From Roseivivax halotolerans (lineage in GTDB: Bacteria; Pseudomonadota; Alphaproteobacteria; Rhodobacterales; Rhodobacteraceae): a stretch of DNA of 64,000 nucleotides. The stretch is taken from the NCBI RefSeq assembly GCF_900115815.1, contig NZ_FOXV01000001.1, positions 372,001 through 436,000 of the forward strand, given 5' to 3'. Below the pieces are notes generated by a model, which did not search any database, was not told where the DNA came from, and worked only from the letters and a program-made list of their open reading frames with translations. Shown here piece by piece: positions 45,935 through 56,269 of this stretch; positions within the stretch are counted from its first letter, which is position 1, and every line of letters begins with the position of its first letter. The position numbers and the translations under genes are program-made.

Positions 45935-46203
45935 CACCCGATCACCTTCTTCCACTCTATGAGTTCGACCGAGCCGAAGAGCCCCGCCTTGGCATAGGGA
46001 TCCTGCTCCGCCCAGCGCTCGGCAGCCTGAAGATCGTCCACGTCCAGAATGACAAGCGACCCGGCCATCTCACCGTCGACGATAAGCGGGCCCGCTTGAG
46101 CGACAACGCCCGTATCCTCGATATAGGCCAGATGCGCCTCACGGTTCGCTTTGCGGATCTCGAGCGCGCCGGGCTTGTCGCGGGCGATCAGGGCGATGAG
46201 CAT
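45934..46203 (-). CDS. YciI-like protein
   Basis: The 89-residue protein fits the YciI/dimeric alpha-beta barrel family: the N-terminal MLIALIARDKPGALEIRKANREAHLAYIEDTG has the conserved His of REAHLAY, and DVDDLQAAERWAEQDPYAKAGLF matches the C-terminal half. Proposed roles in the family are diverse. AAGGAG lies seven bases before the ATG. It is upstream of and coupled to the EVE gene, and follows tsaD by 18 bases on the same strand. Confidence 0.88.
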   Translation of the reverse strand: MLIALIARDKPGALEIRKANREAHLAYIEDTGVVAQAGPLIVDGEMAGSLVILDVDDLQAAERWAEQDPYAKAGLFGSVELIEWKKVIG

Positions 46204-46221
46204 GTCTGTCTCCTTGTTGTG

Positions 46222-47304
46222 TTACGCTTTCGCGCCTTTCCTGCCCCCGCCAACGAGCGGCGCCGCCGTACTGTCGAGCGGCCAGCGAGGACGCGCGGCA
46301 AGGCCCATGTCATCGCATGCGCCCTGGGCGAAAAGTTCGCCTCCGGCATAAGCGATCATGGCAGCATTGTCGGTACAGAGCGACAGGGGCGGCGCGGTAA
46401 AACGGATATCCTTGGATGCACAAAGTGTCTCCAGCTCTGTACGGATCGCGGTGTTTGCAGCCACGCCGCCGGCAATCGCGAATGCGGGCAGTTCCGGTTC
46501 CTCCTCAGCGTAGAGCGCAAGCGCTCGCCGCGTCTTTTCAGTCAGAACGTCGCGGATCGCGGCCTGGAATCCCGCGCATAGATCGGCGCGATCAGTCTCG
46601 GTCAGCCCGCCCTGCCGGTCTACGAGCTTGTCGCGCTCTCGCAAGAGCGCCGTCTTCAACCCCGAAAAGCTGAGATCGCAGCCAGGACGGTCCAAAAGGG
46701 GCCTCGGAAAGGAAAAGCGCGACGGATCGCCGGATCGTGCCGCTGCCTCGACCGACGGGCCACCCGGCTGGGGCAAGCCGAGAAGACGCGCCGTCTTGTC
46801 AAAGGCTTCGCCCGGCGCATCGTCGATCGTGCCGCCGAGACGGCGGAACTCTCCGGGGCCGCGCGCGATAAGGTATTGGCAATGTCCCCCGGAGATCAGC
46901 AGCATCAGGTAAGGATACGGCAGACCGTCGGTGAGCCGGGCTGTCAGGGCATGGCCCGCAAGATGGTTCACACCGATCAGCGGTTTTCGCGCCCCGGCGG
47001 CAATGCCTTTCGCGCACATCACGCCCGAAAGCACTCCGCCGATTAGACCGGGGCCAGCGGTGACCGCGACGGCATCGATATCCGCCAGTTTCACCTGTGC
47101 CTCCCTCAAGGCTGCCTGAACGGCCAGATCGAGCTTCTCCGCATGGGCGCGCGCCGCGATTTCCGGAACGACGCCGCCGAACGTCGCGTGCAGCTCTGCC
47201 TGGCCCATCACCACGTTCGACAAGACCTCGCGCCCGCGCACGAGTGCGGCGGCGGTATCGTCGCAACTGCTTTCGAGCCCGAGGATGAGCGGCGGACGGG
47301 CCAT
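46222..47304 (-). CDS. tsaD: tRNA N6-adenosine threonylcarbamoyltransferase TsaD
   Basis: The 360-residue ASKHA-fold protein transfers threonylcarbamoyl to A37 of tRNAs that read ANN codons. The metal histidines are His114 and His118 in [39 protein letters not shown] and [11 protein letters not shown] are family signatures. The ATG at 47304 has TGGAG five bases before it. It is divergent from hemD, a gene order I recall for Rhodobacterales. Neighbour yciI follows on the same strand. Confidence 0.97.
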   Translation of the reverse strand: MARPPLILGLESSCDDTAAALVRGREVLSNVVMGQAELHATFGGVVPEIAARAHAEKLDLAVQAALREAQVKLADIDAVAVTAGPGLIGGVLSGVMCAKGIAAGARKPLIGVNHLAGHALTARLTDGLPYPYLMLLISGGHCQYLIARGPGEFRRLGGTIDDAPGEAFDKTARLLGLPQPGGPSVEAAARSGDPSRFSFPRPLLDRPGCDLSFSGLKTALLRERDKLVDRQGGLTETDRADLCAGFQAAIRDVLTEKTRRALALYAEEEPELPAFAIAGGVAANTAIRTELETLCASKDIRFTAPPLSLCTDNAAMIAYAGGELFAQGACDDMGLAARPRWPLDSTAAPLVGGGRKGAKA

Positions 47305-47377
47305 GACGTCTCCATTGCGAAACTGCGCTTGGCGGGGTAGCACCAAACAAGGCCGAGCGACAATATCGGCGATGCAC

Positions 47378-48112
47378 ATGCCCGATCCTATCCTGCTACT
47401 GACCCGCCCTGACCGCGCTTCGCGCGGGCTTCTCAAGGCGTTGTCCGACGCGCGGATTCGTGCCGGGACCAGCATTATCAGCCCCTTGATCGAGATCGTC
47501 TATGCCGGACGTCTGCCCAAGATGCAGGCATATCGCGGCCTGATCTTCACCTCTGCACATGGGGTCGAAGCCTATCGTCGCGCGGGCGGTCCGCATCGGT
47601 CCGTTTGTTTCGCGGTCGGCACTGCAACAGCCCAGGCCGCGCGGCAGGCAGGGTTTCACCCCGTGACCGGCGATGGTGATGCAGAACGTCTGATCGCGGA
47701 GATCCTGGCACTCCAGACCGAAGGTCCGTTGCTGCATCTGCGCGGCCGGCACGGTCGCGGGGATGTCGCACGTCGCCTGACTTTGGCTGGAATAGAGACA
47801 GATGAAGCCGTGCTTTACGATCAGGTCGCGAAAGATATGAGCACAGAGGCGCAGAAGGCCCTGTCGGGGAGTCAGCCCGTGGTCGCCCCGCTCTTTTCAC
47901 CGCGGACGGCTGAATTGTTCGCTGCGTCTGGTCCCATGACCTGTCCGCTTTACCTCGCTGCAATGAGCGATGCCGTCGCCGATCCGTTGCGGAAGCTCGA
48001 CACGAAGGCTCTGATGGTTTCCGACGAACCAAGCGTGCCAGCAATGCGTCGCGCGGTCGCCGAACTTTTGTCTCGGGCGCAAGAGCTTGAGAGCCGAGGG
48101 GGAGGTAAGTAA
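47378..48112 (+). CDS. hemD: Uroporphyrinogen-III synthase
   Basis: The protein (244 residues from the ATG at 47378) has the HemD fold in two halves with weak family conservation: [17 protein letters not shown] at the N terminus, [31 protein letters not shown] and [13 protein letters not shown]. HemD closes and inverts the tetrapyrrole ring. The start is uncertain (another ATG at 47372, no clear ribosome site). Position supports the name: hemD, a Mic60-like gene and hemY follow in order, as in many alphaproteobacteria. Confidence 0.85.
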   Translation: MPDPILLLTRPDRASRGLLKALSDARIRAGTSIISPLIEIVYAGRLPKMQAYRGLIFTSAHGVEAYRRAGGPHRSVCFAVGTATAQAARQAGFHPVTGDGDAERLIAEILALQTEGPLLHLRGRHGRGDVARRLTLAGIETDEAVLYDQVAKDMSTEAQKALSGSQPVVAPLFSPRTAELFAASGPMTCPLYLAAMSDAVADPLRKLDTKALMVSDEPSVPAMRRAVAELLSRAQELESRGGGK

Positions 48113-48168
48113 GGTCGGCTTGACATGTACGCGCACAGTGCAGTGAAAGATTCGAAAGGTAGGGACAG

Positions 48169-49581
48169 TTGGCGAAATCCAGAAAGCCCAAGGGCCAGCC
48201 GGAAAAAGACGACGAAGCGACCGGCTCCGCGTCCGACCAGCCCCAGACCGTCAGTCCAGCCGATGACAGCCTTCAGGCAACGGACCAAACCGATACGATC
48301 GCGGCGACAGACGACAGCGATACAATCAGGGCGACAGAACCGGACAAGCTCGACGATACGGTCGAGGATAGCGTCAGCGGCACGCTCAACGACAGCGAGC
48401 CGAGCCCAACCGCCGACGACGAAATCGCCGAAGCGCCTGCCCTGACAGTCAGCGATCCCGAACCTACGCTCGACGGATCAGATACCGGGGATGACAGCCA
48501 GGCAGCCGATCGAACCGACAGCAATGACGATGGGTCCGCAATCGCCGATGGCGCGCCCGACCTCACGGAACCGCCGGTGGCGGGCGCCGCGGCACCCGTC
48601 GTGCATGAAAAGGTGATCGAACGGAAAGCCGGCTTCGTTCCGACATTCCTCGGAGGTATCCTGGCTGCGATCGCAGGTTTTCTTCTGTCTCAGTATGTCG
48701 GTGGCGATCTGTTCGGCAGCAACGACGAGTTCGCAAACGAAACGCGGTCCGCGCTTGAAGAACAAAGCTCCAATCTTCAAAGCCAGCAGGCCGGGCTAGA
48801 CGCGCTTGGCGGGCGGATCGACGGGATAGAAACAGGACTCGCCGATATCGACCTTAGTTCGATCGAAACGGCGATTGCCGATCTGACCACGCGGACCGCC
48901 GATCTGGGAAAAACGGTCTCAGAACTCGCCGATCGCGTCAGCGCCGTCGAAGCTGCGCCCGTCCAGTCGGCTGCACCTGAAGCCGTCTCGGCCTTCGAGG
49001 CCGAGCTGGCCCGCATGCGGCAGGAGGTCGAGGAACTCGCGCAACAAGCCGTCGAGGCCGAGCGCGCGGCGGCAGCCCAGGCGAGCCGCGCCGACGTCAA
49101 CGCGGCGCTGTCGAATCTGACCGCAGAGGTCGACGCGGGCCGGCCCTTCGCCGAAGCGCTCGTGCCCCTGCTAGATTCAGAGCTGGTCGAGGTGCCAGAG
49201 GCATTGACGAGCCAGGCGGAGGACGGGGTTGCAAGCCTCGGCGCGCTGCAAGACAGCTTCCCGGATGCAGCGCGGGATGCACTTGCCGCCGCTCGCGCCA
49301 GCGGAAGCGGCGAATCCTCCGGCAATCGCTTGTCCGGTTTCCTGGCCGAACAACTTGGTGCCCGTTCGGTCACGCCGCGTGATGGATCGAGCGCCGATGC
49401 GATCCTGTCACGCGCCGAGGCTGAATTGCAGAGTGGCGCGCTCGACGCCGCACTAAGCGAGCTTTCCTCTCTTCCCGAACCCGCGGCCGACGCCATGTCG
49501 GGCTGGGTGACGCGCGCCAATGCGCGGATCGAGGCACTTGCGGCGACGGAAGACCTCGCCGCGCAACTGAATTCGCAATAA
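48169..49581 (+). CDS. Mic60/mitofilin-like inner-membrane protein (COG4223)
   Basis: The 470-residue protein starts with a long acidic, Asp/Ser/Thr-rich tail (about 10-145), has one membrane helix (FVPTFLGGILAAIAGFLLSQYVG, about 155-177), a coiled coil (about 185-310) and a C-terminal helical domain with FAEALVPLL and SGNRLSGFLAEQLGARSVTP. This is the layout of alphaproteobacterial Mic60, the relative of the mitochondrial cristae organiser. The start is TTG at 48169, with AGGGA just upstream. It lies between hemD and hemY. Confidence 0.88.
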   Translation: MAKSRKPKGQPEKDDEATGSASDQPQTVSPADDSLQATDQTDTIAATDDSDTIRATEPDKLDDTVEDSVSGTLNDSEPSPTADDEIAEAPALTVSDPEPTLDGSDTGDDSQAADRTDSNDDGSAIADGAPDLTEPPVAGAAAPVVHEKVIERKAGFVPTFLGGILAAIAGFLLSQYVGGDLFGSNDEFANETRSALEEQSSNLQSQQAGLDALGGRIDGIETGLADIDLSSIETAIADLTTRTADLGKTVSELADRVSAVEAAPVQSAAPEAVSAFEAELARMRQEVEELAQQAVEAERAAAAQASRADVNAALSNLTAEVDAGRPFAEALVPLLDSELVEVPEALTSQAEDGVASLGALQDSFPDAARDALAAARASGSGESSGNRLSGFLAEQLGARSVTPRDGSSADAILSRAEAELQSGALDAALSELSSLPEPAADAMSGWVTRANARIEALAATEDLAAQLNSQ

Positions 49582-49591
49582 GGGTCGCTTC

Positions 49592-51139
49592 ATGCTCTGG
49601 TCACTCATCAAGATCGTCTTCTTCGTCGCCATCGTCGCGGCGCTGACCCTTGGCGCAAGCTACCTGATGGAAGCCGAAGGCGGCGTCCGTGTCACGGTTG
49701 CCGGCATGGAATTTACCTTTGGTGCGCTGCAATCGGTGATTGCCGCTGTTCTGCTGTTCGTCGCTGTTTGGGTCGTGCTGAAAATCGCCTCTTTTCTCGT
49801 GGCACTTCTGCGATTCATCAACGGCGACGAGACGGCGATCTCGCGCTATTTCGATCGCAACCGCGAGCGCAAAGGCTACCAGGCGCTGGGCGACGGTCTG
49901 ACCGCGCTAGCCTCCGGTGAAGGCCGGGTTGCGATGGCCAAGGCCCAGAAGGCCGAGCGCTATCTGCACAAGCCGGAGCTGACCGATCTTCTGCAGGCTC
50001 AGGCCGCAGAACAGATGGGCGACCGCAAGAAAGCAGAGGAAGTCTATAAGCGCCTTCTCCAGAATGAAAAGACCCGCTTCGTGGGCGTACGCGGGATCAT
50101 GAAGCAGCGTCTCGCGCAGGGAGATACGGAAACCGCGCTCAAACTTGCAGAACGCGCCTTCGCGATCAAACCAAAGCACGAGGAGGTCCAGGACACGCTG
50201 CTGCGTTTGCAGGCGCAGGAAAACGATTGGTCAGGGGCCCGCAAGACGCTGGCGGCCAAACTCAAGCACGGGAATATTCCGCGCGACCTCCACAAACGGC
50301 GCGACGCGGTTCTGGCACTCTCCGAGGCCAAGGACATCCTCGACGACGGCAAGGACATCGAAGCGCGCGAGGCGGCGATCAACGCGAACAAGTCCTCACC
50401 CGACCTCGTGCCGGCGGCCGCGATGGCCGCGCGCGGCTTCATCGCGGACGGTCGCAAAAAGAACGCGACCCGCCTTCTCAAGAAGACCTGGCTCGCGCAG
50501 CCTCACCCCGATCTTGCCGCAGCATTTGCGGAGATCGAGCCAGCCGAAAGCCCGACAGAGCGTCTGCGCCGATTCCGGACGCTGACGTCGCTCAACTCTG
50601 ATCACCGTGAAACGAAGCTGCTGCTCGCGGAACTGCACCTTGCCGCCGAGGACTTCCCCGGTGCGCGCCGGTCGCTCGGTGATCTGTGGGAAACCTCGCC
50701 CGATGCGCGCGTTCTGACGATCATGGCCGCGATCGAGCGTGGTGAAGGATCGGACGATGCAATTGTGCGCGGCTGGCTTGCCAAGGCGCTGACCGCGCCG
50801 CGTGGTCCGCAATGGGTATGCGAGAGCTGTAACAACATCCAGACCGAGTGGTCGGCGATCTGCAACAATTGCGGCGCCTTCGATACGCTGAGCTGGAAAA
50901 CCCCGCCGCGCACAGATGTTACCCTGCCCGCCGGTGCCGAGATGCTGCCACTTCTGGTCGGTCCCTCAGCGCTGCCCGAAGCGGATATCGCGGTAGTCGA
51001 TCCCGCGGACGATGTGGAAACGGAGACAGCGCCCGCGACGCCCGAAACAGAAGAGTCATCGGGTGTATCTGAGACCCCGGAAGACGCGGAACAGGCTCCC
51101 GAAGAAAATACCGAGGAGCCGCGCGAAAAGGCATCCTGA
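49592..51139 (+). CDS. hemY: HemY-type heme biosynthesis-associated protein with C-terminal zinc ribbon
   Basis: The 515-residue protein has two N-terminal membrane helices (LIKIVFFVAIVAALTLGASYL and ALQSVIAAVLLFVAVWVVLKIA), then a TPR-like helical region (about 90-400) and a zinc ribbon with two CxxC pairs, CESC and CNNC, near 411-430. This is the COG3898 HemY form found in alphaproteobacteria; it is not protoporphyrinogen oxidase. The acidic tail after the ribbon is low-complexity. It is the last gene of the hemD-Mic60-hemY operon. Confidence 0.9.
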   Translation: MLWSLIKIVFFVAIVAALTLGASYLMEAEGGVRVTVAGMEFTFGALQSVIAAVLLFVAVWVVLKIASFLVALLRFINGDETAISRYFDRNRERKGYQALGDGLTALASGEGRVAMAKAQKAERYLHKPELTDLLQAQAAEQMGDRKKAEEVYKRLLQNEKTRFVGVRGIMKQRLAQGDTETALKLAERAFAIKPKHEEVQDTLLRLQAQENDWSGARKTLAAKLKHGNIPRDLHKRRDAVLALSEAKDILDDGKDIEAREAAINANKSSPDLVPAAAMAARGFIADGRKKNATRLLKKTWLAQPHPDLAAAFAEIEPAESPTERLRRFRTLTSLNSDHRETKLLLAELHLAAEDFPGARRSLGDLWETSPDARVLTIMAAIERGEGSDDAIVRGWLAKALTAPRGPQWVCESCNNIQTEWSAICNNCGAFDTLSWKTPPRTDVTLPAGAEMLPLLVGPSALPEADIAVVDPADDVETETAPATPETEESSGVSETPEDAEQAPEENTEEPREKAS

Positions 51140-51189
51140 CCCCTTCCCATCCTCGGGAGGCGGTGCTAATGCCCGCGCACGGAAATTGG

Positions 51190-51265
51190 GCCGGTGTAGC
51201 TCAGCTGGTAGAGCACGTCATTCGTAATGATGGGGTCGTAGGTTCGAGTCCTATCACCGGCACCA
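51190..51265 (+). tRNA. tRNA-Thr (anticodon CGT)
   Basis: A complete cloverleaf can be drawn: acceptor GCCGGTG/CACCGGC, D stem GCTC/GAGC, anticodon stem CGTCA/TGATG around TTCGTAA, and T arm GTAGG/CCTAT around TTCGAGT. The anticodon CGT reads ACG (threonine). The CCA end is encoded (51263-51265). It lies on the + strand 12 bases before the stop of the convergent epimerase gene. Confidence 0.95.
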
Positions 51266-51277
51266 GTTTCGGATCGC

Positions 51278-52282
51278 TTACTTCCCAGAATAATCGCGAT
51301 ACCACTCCACGAAGCGGGCAATTCCGTCGCGGAAATCGGTCTGGGGTCGGTAGCCGGTAAGGTTCTGCAAGAGCGTCGCATCCGCCCATGTGGCGGGAAC
51401 ATCGCCAGTTTGCATCTCCATCATGTTCATTTCGGCCTGTGTTCCGAGGGAGTCCTCGATACCGGCGATGAAATCCATGAGCTTCACCTTGTCGGAATTA
51501 CCGATATTCACAACCCGGAACGGCGCGGCCGGGCTGAGCGTATCGCCTTCCACGCGGCTGTACTCTCCACCCGGGATCGCATCCATCAGAAGACGGATGC
51601 CCCGCACCAGGTCGTCGATATATGTGAAGTCGCGATACATCTCGCCGTGATTGTAGACGTCGATCGGTCGCCCATCGAGGATTGCGTCCACGAACTTGTA
51701 AAGCGCAAGATCCGGCCGCCCCCAAGGCCCATAGACAGTGAAGAACCGGAACATGGTCGTCGGAATGCGGTGAATATGCGCCCAAGCATGGCCCATGCTC
51801 TCGTTCGCCTTCTTCGTCGCGGCGTAGATCGTAAGCTGGGTATCGGCCTTGTCGGTTTCGGCGAAGGGCATTTCTTCGTTCGCGCCATAAACCGACGAGG
51901 TTGAGGCCATGAGGAGGTGCTGCACCTTGTGTCGCCGCGCCGCCTCCATCACCGAGAACGTCCCCATGACATTGGAGCTGAGATAGGCTTTCGGATTTTC
52001 GAGCGAGTAACGCACGCCCGCCTGAGCGGCGAGATGGACGATGACCTCGGGCTCGAAATCGTCAGCCGTCCTGTCGAACGCCTCCTGATCCTCGAGCATT
52101 CCCTCGGTCGCGGAAAAACCGGGCATCTGGTGCAGATGCGCGTGGCGCCGCTCCTTCAAACGCACGTCGTAATAATCCGTCATCCCGTCGAAGCCGCGTA
52201 CCGTGTGACCCTCTTTCAGCAACAGGCGGCAAAGGTGGAACCCGATGAAGCCGGCGCTGCCGGTAACCAGAATACGAGTCAT
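51278..52282 (-). CDS. NAD-dependent epimerase (UDP-glucuronate 4-epimerase-like)
   Basis: The 334-residue extended SDR has the Rossmann motif [11 protein letters not shown], the catalytic Ser in ASTSSVYG and the Tyr-Lys pair in [25 protein letters not shown] after the second strand is typical of UDP-glucuronate or UDP-galacturonate 4-epimerases that feed surface polysaccharide synthesis. GAGAGG lies before the ATG. No other sugar gene is adjacent. The stop is 12 bases from the tRNA gene on the other strand. Confidence 0.9.
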   Translation of the reverse strand: MTRILVTGSAGFIGFHLCRLLLKEGHTVRGFDGMTDYYDVRLKERRHAHLHQMPGFSATEGMLEDQEAFDRTADDFEPEVIVHLAAQAGVRYSLENPKAYLSSNVMGTFSVMEAARRHKVQHLLMASTSSVYGANEEMPFAETDKADTQLTIYAATKKANESMGHAWAHIHRIPTTMFRFFTVYGPWGRPDLALYKFVDAILDGRPIDVYNHGEMYRDFTYIDDLVRGIRLLMDAIPGGEYSRVEGDTLSPAAPFRVVNIGNSDKVKLMDFIAGIEDSLGTQAEMNMMEMQTGDVPATWADATLLQNLTGYRPQTDFRDGIARFVEWYRDYSGK

Positions 52283-52457
52283 GAGAGCCTCTCAAATTCG
52301 TCTGTATCCTCCCTAAGCGGCGCAATCCCGCTTGGGAAGCCCGACATGGCCCATCGGATGACCAATGCCGCGGCATCATATCTCGGTGACTGCGCCATTC
52401 AGGATTTTGAAGGGACGGATCATCGTTCCATGTTGGAGTAAAGAACAGGAGGATGAC

Positions 52458-53093
52458 ATGATCCATAAAGCGAAACCGCTCTCTCTCGTGCTTGCAGCCT
52501 GCCTTGCGGCGCCTGCCGTGCAGGCCGCCGAGATCACGGTGGCAGGAGGATGTTTCTGGTGCGTTGAAGCCGATTTCGAGAAGGTCCAGGGCGTGTCCGA
52601 AGTGGTTTCGGGATATACCGGCGGTAACGTAGAGAACCCGACCTATAAGCAGGTCGTTGCAGGCGGAACCGGCCATTATGAAGCGGCAGAAATCATGTAT
52701 GACGCCGATCAGGTCAGCCGCCCGCAGCTTTACGATCTTTTCTTCCGCTCCATCGACCCGTTCGATGATGGCGGGCAGTTCTGTGATCGCGGCGAATCCT
52801 ATCGCCCGGCGATCTTTGTGGATGACGCAGAGGAACGCGCCGATGCCGAAGCCGCAAAGCGCCGCGCCGAACAGGAGCTCGGCCGTGAGGTGGTCGTGCC
52901 GATCCTCGATGCGAGCACGTTCTACGAGGCGGAAGACTATCACCAGGACTACTACAAGAGCTCCGAAAGAACGCTCACACGGTTCGGATATATCGACCGT
53001 TCCGACGCTTATGAGCGCTATCGGGACGGCTGCCGCAGAGATGAACGCGTGCGCGAAGTCTGGGGTGCGGATGCGCCCTTCGTCGGTGGTTAA
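52458..53093 (+). CDS. msrA: Peptide-methionine (S)-S-oxide reductase MsrA, exported
   Basis: The 211-residue enzyme reduces methionine sulfoxide in proteins. GGCFWC holds the catalytic Cys32. A signal peptide precedes it ([14 protein letters not shown], end near residue 23), so this copy should act in the periplasm; a resolving Cys lies near the end (DGCRRDE). Thioredoxin would not reach there, so an exported reductase is needed. AGGAGG lies six bases before the ATG. Its TAA stop overlaps the stop of the convergent kinase gene in the palindrome TTAA (53090-53093). msrB is not in the window. Confidence 0.94.
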   Translation: MIHKAKPLSLVLAACLAAPAVQAAEITVAGGCFWCVEADFEKVQGVSEVVSGYTGGNVENPTYKQVVAGGTGHYEAAEIMYDADQVSRPQLYDLFFRSIDPFDDGGQFCDRGESYRPAIFVDDAEERADAEAAKRRAEQELGREVVVPILDASTFYEAEDYHQDYYKSSERTLTRFGYIDRSDAYERYRDGCRRDERVREVWGADAPFVGG

Positions 53094-53971
53094 TGGCCCG
53101 GCCCGAAGCGGTCCTCGATGTCTTTCAGATCGGGGATCGCATCGGCAGTCCCCACGCGCGTGACCATGATCGCAGCCGCCTTGGCGGCTAGGTCGAGCGC
53201 CTGCCGCATCGGCTTACCTCGGTCGAGACCAGCCAGCAGAAATCCGGTGAACGTGTCACCAGCACCGGTTGTATCGACGGCGTTCGACGGGATTGCCGCG
53301 ATGTCCGTCGCGCTTCCGCTATCCGTCTCGTACCATGTCGCGCCTTTTACGCCCCTCGTGACCACCACATCACGGATCGGCAGCGCTCGAGGCTCGAGCC
53401 CTGTCGCCTCGGCGAGCTGCGCCGCCTCGACGTCGTTGAGGATCAGGAGATCAAGAAGCGGCAACGCGGCTTTCACCGCCTCCGGATCGAACGGCGCGGC
53501 GGCGTAAGCCACTTGCAAGCCCCGCTGCGAAGCCAGCGTCGCGCCGGTGATCTGGGCATTGGTTTCGTTCTGGAACAGGAAGATGTCCGACGAACGCGCA
53601 GCAGAGAGTTGCTCGGCCAACGCAAGTTCCGAAATCGCGCGGTTCGCGCCGGGATAGAGAATGATCTGGTTCTCACCGGCGTCGTCTACGGCAATGATCG
53701 CGTGACCCGAAGGCTCGCTGCGCCTCTCGATAAGCCGCGTGTCGACTCCGTATTCGAGAAGCCGCTCGATCATCCAGCCGCCATCGGGACCGACCGCCCC
53801 GAGGTGGCGCACCTGGGCCCCTGCCCGTGCAATTGCGACCGACATGTTGGCGCCTTTGCCACCAAGACCGCGCGACATTTCCAAAGAGGCGAGCGTCTCT
53901 CCGGGTGCGGGCAGATGAGGCACGCGATAGACGAGATCGGCATTGATGGAGCCGAGATTCCAGATCGCCAT
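53090..53971 (-). CDS. Ribokinase-type PfkB family sugar kinase
   Basis: The 293-residue protein has the two PfkB signatures: the N-terminal [20 protein letters not shown] and the C-terminal [20 protein letters not shown] with the catalytic Asp. The first glycine pair ([11 protein letters not shown]) resembles ribokinase more than fructokinase. It phosphorylates a sugar such as ribose; substrate not certain. GGAGGAGG lies before the ATG. It follows maeB by 27 bases on the same strand and may be cotranscribed. Confidence 0.9.
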   Translation of the reverse strand: MAIWNLGSINADLVYRVPHLPAPGETLASLEMSRGLGGKGANMSVAIARAGAQVRHLGAVGPDGGWMIERLLEYGVDTRLIERRSEPSGHAIIAVDDAGENQIILYPGANRAISELALAEQLSAARSSDIFLFQNETNAQITGATLASQRGLQVAYAAAPFDPEAVKAALPLLDLLILNDVEAAQLAEATGLEPRALPIRDVVVTRGVKGATWYETDSGSATDIAAIPSNAVDTTGAGDTFTGFLLAGLDRGKPMRQALDLAAKAAAIMVTRVGTADAIPDLKDIEDRFGPGH

Positions 53972-53998
53972 ACCGGCCTCCTCCGATTATCCGATAGC

Positions 53999-56254
53999 CT
54001 AGCCGACCTTGCAGGCCGCAAGCACAGCCATGTTCAGAATGTCGTTCGCCGTCGAGGCGGACGAACAGATCTGGATCGACTTGTCGACACCTGCCAAGAT
54101 CGGACCGATGACCGTCGCGCCAGCCATTTCCTGCATGAGCTTGGTGGAGATCGACGCGGAATGGCGTGCCGGGACAACGAGGATATTTGCAGGGCCCGTC
54201 AGGCGTTGAAACGGATAATTGGTCTGGGTCTTGGGGTTCAGCGCCACATCCACCGTCATTTCACCTTCATACTCGAAATCCACGTTGCGCCGGTCAAGAA
54301 CACGCGGTGCAACGTGCATCTTCTCGGCACGCTCGGACACCGGGTAGCCGAAAGTCGAGAACGAGACGAAGGCGACGCGGGGTTCGAGCCCGAGATGCCG
54401 GGCGATTCCAGCCGCGCGCTCAGCGATATCGGCAAGATCCTCCTCGCTCGGCCATTCATGAACGAGCGTGTCGCCGATCAGAACGATCCGGCCCTTGTGG
54501 ATGAGCGCGGTGATCCCTGCCGCGCCGTCCTTCGCCTGTGCGTTGAAGACAGTGTTGATCCGCTCCATCACATGCGCCGATTTGCGCGTGGCCCCGGTGA
54601 CGAGGCCATCGCCATGACCATGCGCCAGCATCAGCGCGGCGAAGACGTGCCGGTCGCGAGCAGCAAGCCGGTGAACGTCCTGGCGGTCCATGCCGCTGCG
54701 CTGGTTCCGCTGGTACAGGAAATCCTTGTAGGTCTCGAGATGCGACGTGTTGGCTGCATTGACGACCTCGATCTCCCGCACCGCATCGCCCAGGCCCGCA
54801 GCTTCGAGCTTGGCTTTCACATCGGCCTCACGCCCGACCACGAGCGCTGTGCCGAAGCCCGAACGCTGATAGGTGACCGCCGCGCGCAGTACGCGGGGGT
54901 CGTCACCTTCTGCAAATATCATGCGCGCCTGTGCCGCCCGCGCGCGTGCCGAGATGCCCCGGAGGATCGACGCGGTGGGATCAAGCCGCGTCTTCAGCGA
55001 GATCTCGTAAGCATCCATGTCGACGATCGGCCGCCGCGCTGCGCCGGTATCCATCCCCGCTTTCGCCACGGCGGGCGGAATGCGGTAAATCAGACGCGGA
55101 TCGAACGGCGTCGGGATGATGTAGTCACGACCGAACGTGAGGTTCTTTCCATAGGCCATCGCGACCTCGTCGGGCACGTCCTCCCGAGCGAGCGCGGCAA
55201 GCGCTTCCGCACAGGCGATCTTCATCTCGTCGTTGATCGCCCGCGCATTGATGTCGAGTGCGCCGCGGAAGAGATAGGGAAAGCCGAGGACGTTGTTGAC
55301 CTGGTTGGGATAGTCGCTGCGGCCTGTCGCAACGATGGCGTCGACGCGGACCTCATGCGCCTCTTCCGGCGTAATCTCCGGATCGGGATTGGCCATCGCG
55401 AAGATGACCGGGTTGTCGCCCATGCTTTCGACCATCTCGGGCGTCACGGCCCCCTTCACCGACACGCCGAGGAAAACATCCGCGCCCTTCATCGCGTCTT
55501 CGAGACTGCGCAGCTCCGTCGCGATCGCATGAGCCGATTTCCACTGGTTCATGCCCTCGGTTCGGCCCTGGTAGATCACGCCTTTGGTGTCGCAGACGAT
55601 GCAGTTCTCGTGGCGCGCACCCATGCTCTTGAGAAGCTCGATACAGGCGATCCCGGCGGCCCCTGCCCCGTTCAGCACGATCTTCACATCTTCGATCTTC
55701 TTGCCGGAGATGTGCAGCGCATTGATGAGACCCGCCGCGCAGATCACGGCGGTGCCGTGCTGGTCGTCATGGAAGACGGGGATGTCCATCTCTTCCTTGA
55801 GGCGCTGCTCGATGATGAAGCATTCGGGCGCCTTGATATCCTCGAGATTGATCCCGCCGAATGTCGGACCCATCAGCTTGACGGCGTTGCAGAACGCGTC
55901 CGGATCTTCGGTATCGAGTTCGATGTCGATCGAGTTAACGTCCGCGAAACGCTTGAAGAGCACTGACTTGCCTTCCATCACCGGCTTCGAGCCGAGTGCA
56001 CCGAGATTGCCAAGACCGAGAACCGCGGTGCCGTTCGAGATCACGGCGACAAGGTTGCCCTTGTTCGTGTAATCGTAGGCAAGCTCCGGGTTCTGGGCGA
56101 TCTCCTCACAAGGAACGGCCACGCCGGGCGAGTAGGCGAGCGACAGATCGCGCTGTGTCGTCATCGGCACGGTGGCCTGCACTTCCCATTTTCCGGGTGT
56201 CGGCTCCAGGTGGAAGGCAAGCGCCTCTTCGCGGGTGTATTTCTGCCGTGCCAT
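53999..56254 (-). CDS. maeB: NADP-dependent malic enzyme with C-terminal phosphotransacetylase-like domain
   Basis: The 751-residue protein has an N-terminal malic enzyme (about 1-430) with DLSLAYSPGVAVPC, VFHDDQHGTAVI and LNGAGAAGIACIELL (NADP site), and a C-terminal phosphotransacetylase-like domain (about 440-751). It converts malate to pyruvate and CO2 and supplies NADPH; the C-terminal domain is regulatory and lacks known transacetylase activity in homologues. AAGGAGG lies eight bases before the ATG. Two short palindromes lie in the gap to divergent mutS. Confidence 0.95.
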   Translation of the reverse strand: MARQKYTREEALAFHLEPTPGKWEVQATVPMTTQRDLSLAYSPGVAVPCEEIAQNPELAYDYTNKGNLVAVISNGTAVLGLGNLGALGSKPVMEGKSVLFKRFADVNSIDIELDTEDPDAFCNAVKLMGPTFGGINLEDIKAPECFIIEQRLKEEMDIPVFHDDQHGTAVICAAGLINALHISGKKIEDVKIVLNGAGAAGIACIELLKSMGARHENCIVCDTKGVIYQGRTEGMNQWKSAHAIATELRSLEDAMKGADVFLGVSVKGAVTPEMVESMGDNPVIFAMANPDPEITPEEAHEVRVDAIVATGRSDYPNQVNNVLGFPYLFRGALDINARAINDEMKIACAEALAALAREDVPDEVAMAYGKNLTFGRDYIIPTPFDPRLIYRIPPAVAKAGMDTGAARRPIVDMDAYEISLKTRLDPTASILRGISARARAAQARMIFAEGDDPRVLRAAVTYQRSGFGTALVVGREADVKAKLEAAGLGDAVREIEVVNAANTSHLETYKDFLYQRNQRSGMDRQDVHRLAARDRHVFAALMLAHGHGDGLVTGATRKSAHVMERINTVFNAQAKDGAAGITALIHKGRIVLIGDTLVHEWPSEEDLADIAERAAGIARHLGLEPRVAFVSFSTFGYPVSERAEKMHVAPRVLDRRNVDFEYEGEMTVDVALNPKTQTNYPFQRLTGPANILVVPARHSASISTKLMQEMAGATVIGPILAGVDKSIQICSSASTANDILNMAVLAACKVG

Positions 56255-56269
56255 GATCCTGCCTCCTTG

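Noticed and set aside
49592-51139. Protoporphyrinogen oxidase from the name hemY
   Set aside because: The protein has membrane helices, TPR-like repeats and a zinc ribbon, with no FAD-binding motif; it is the unrelated COG3898 HemY.
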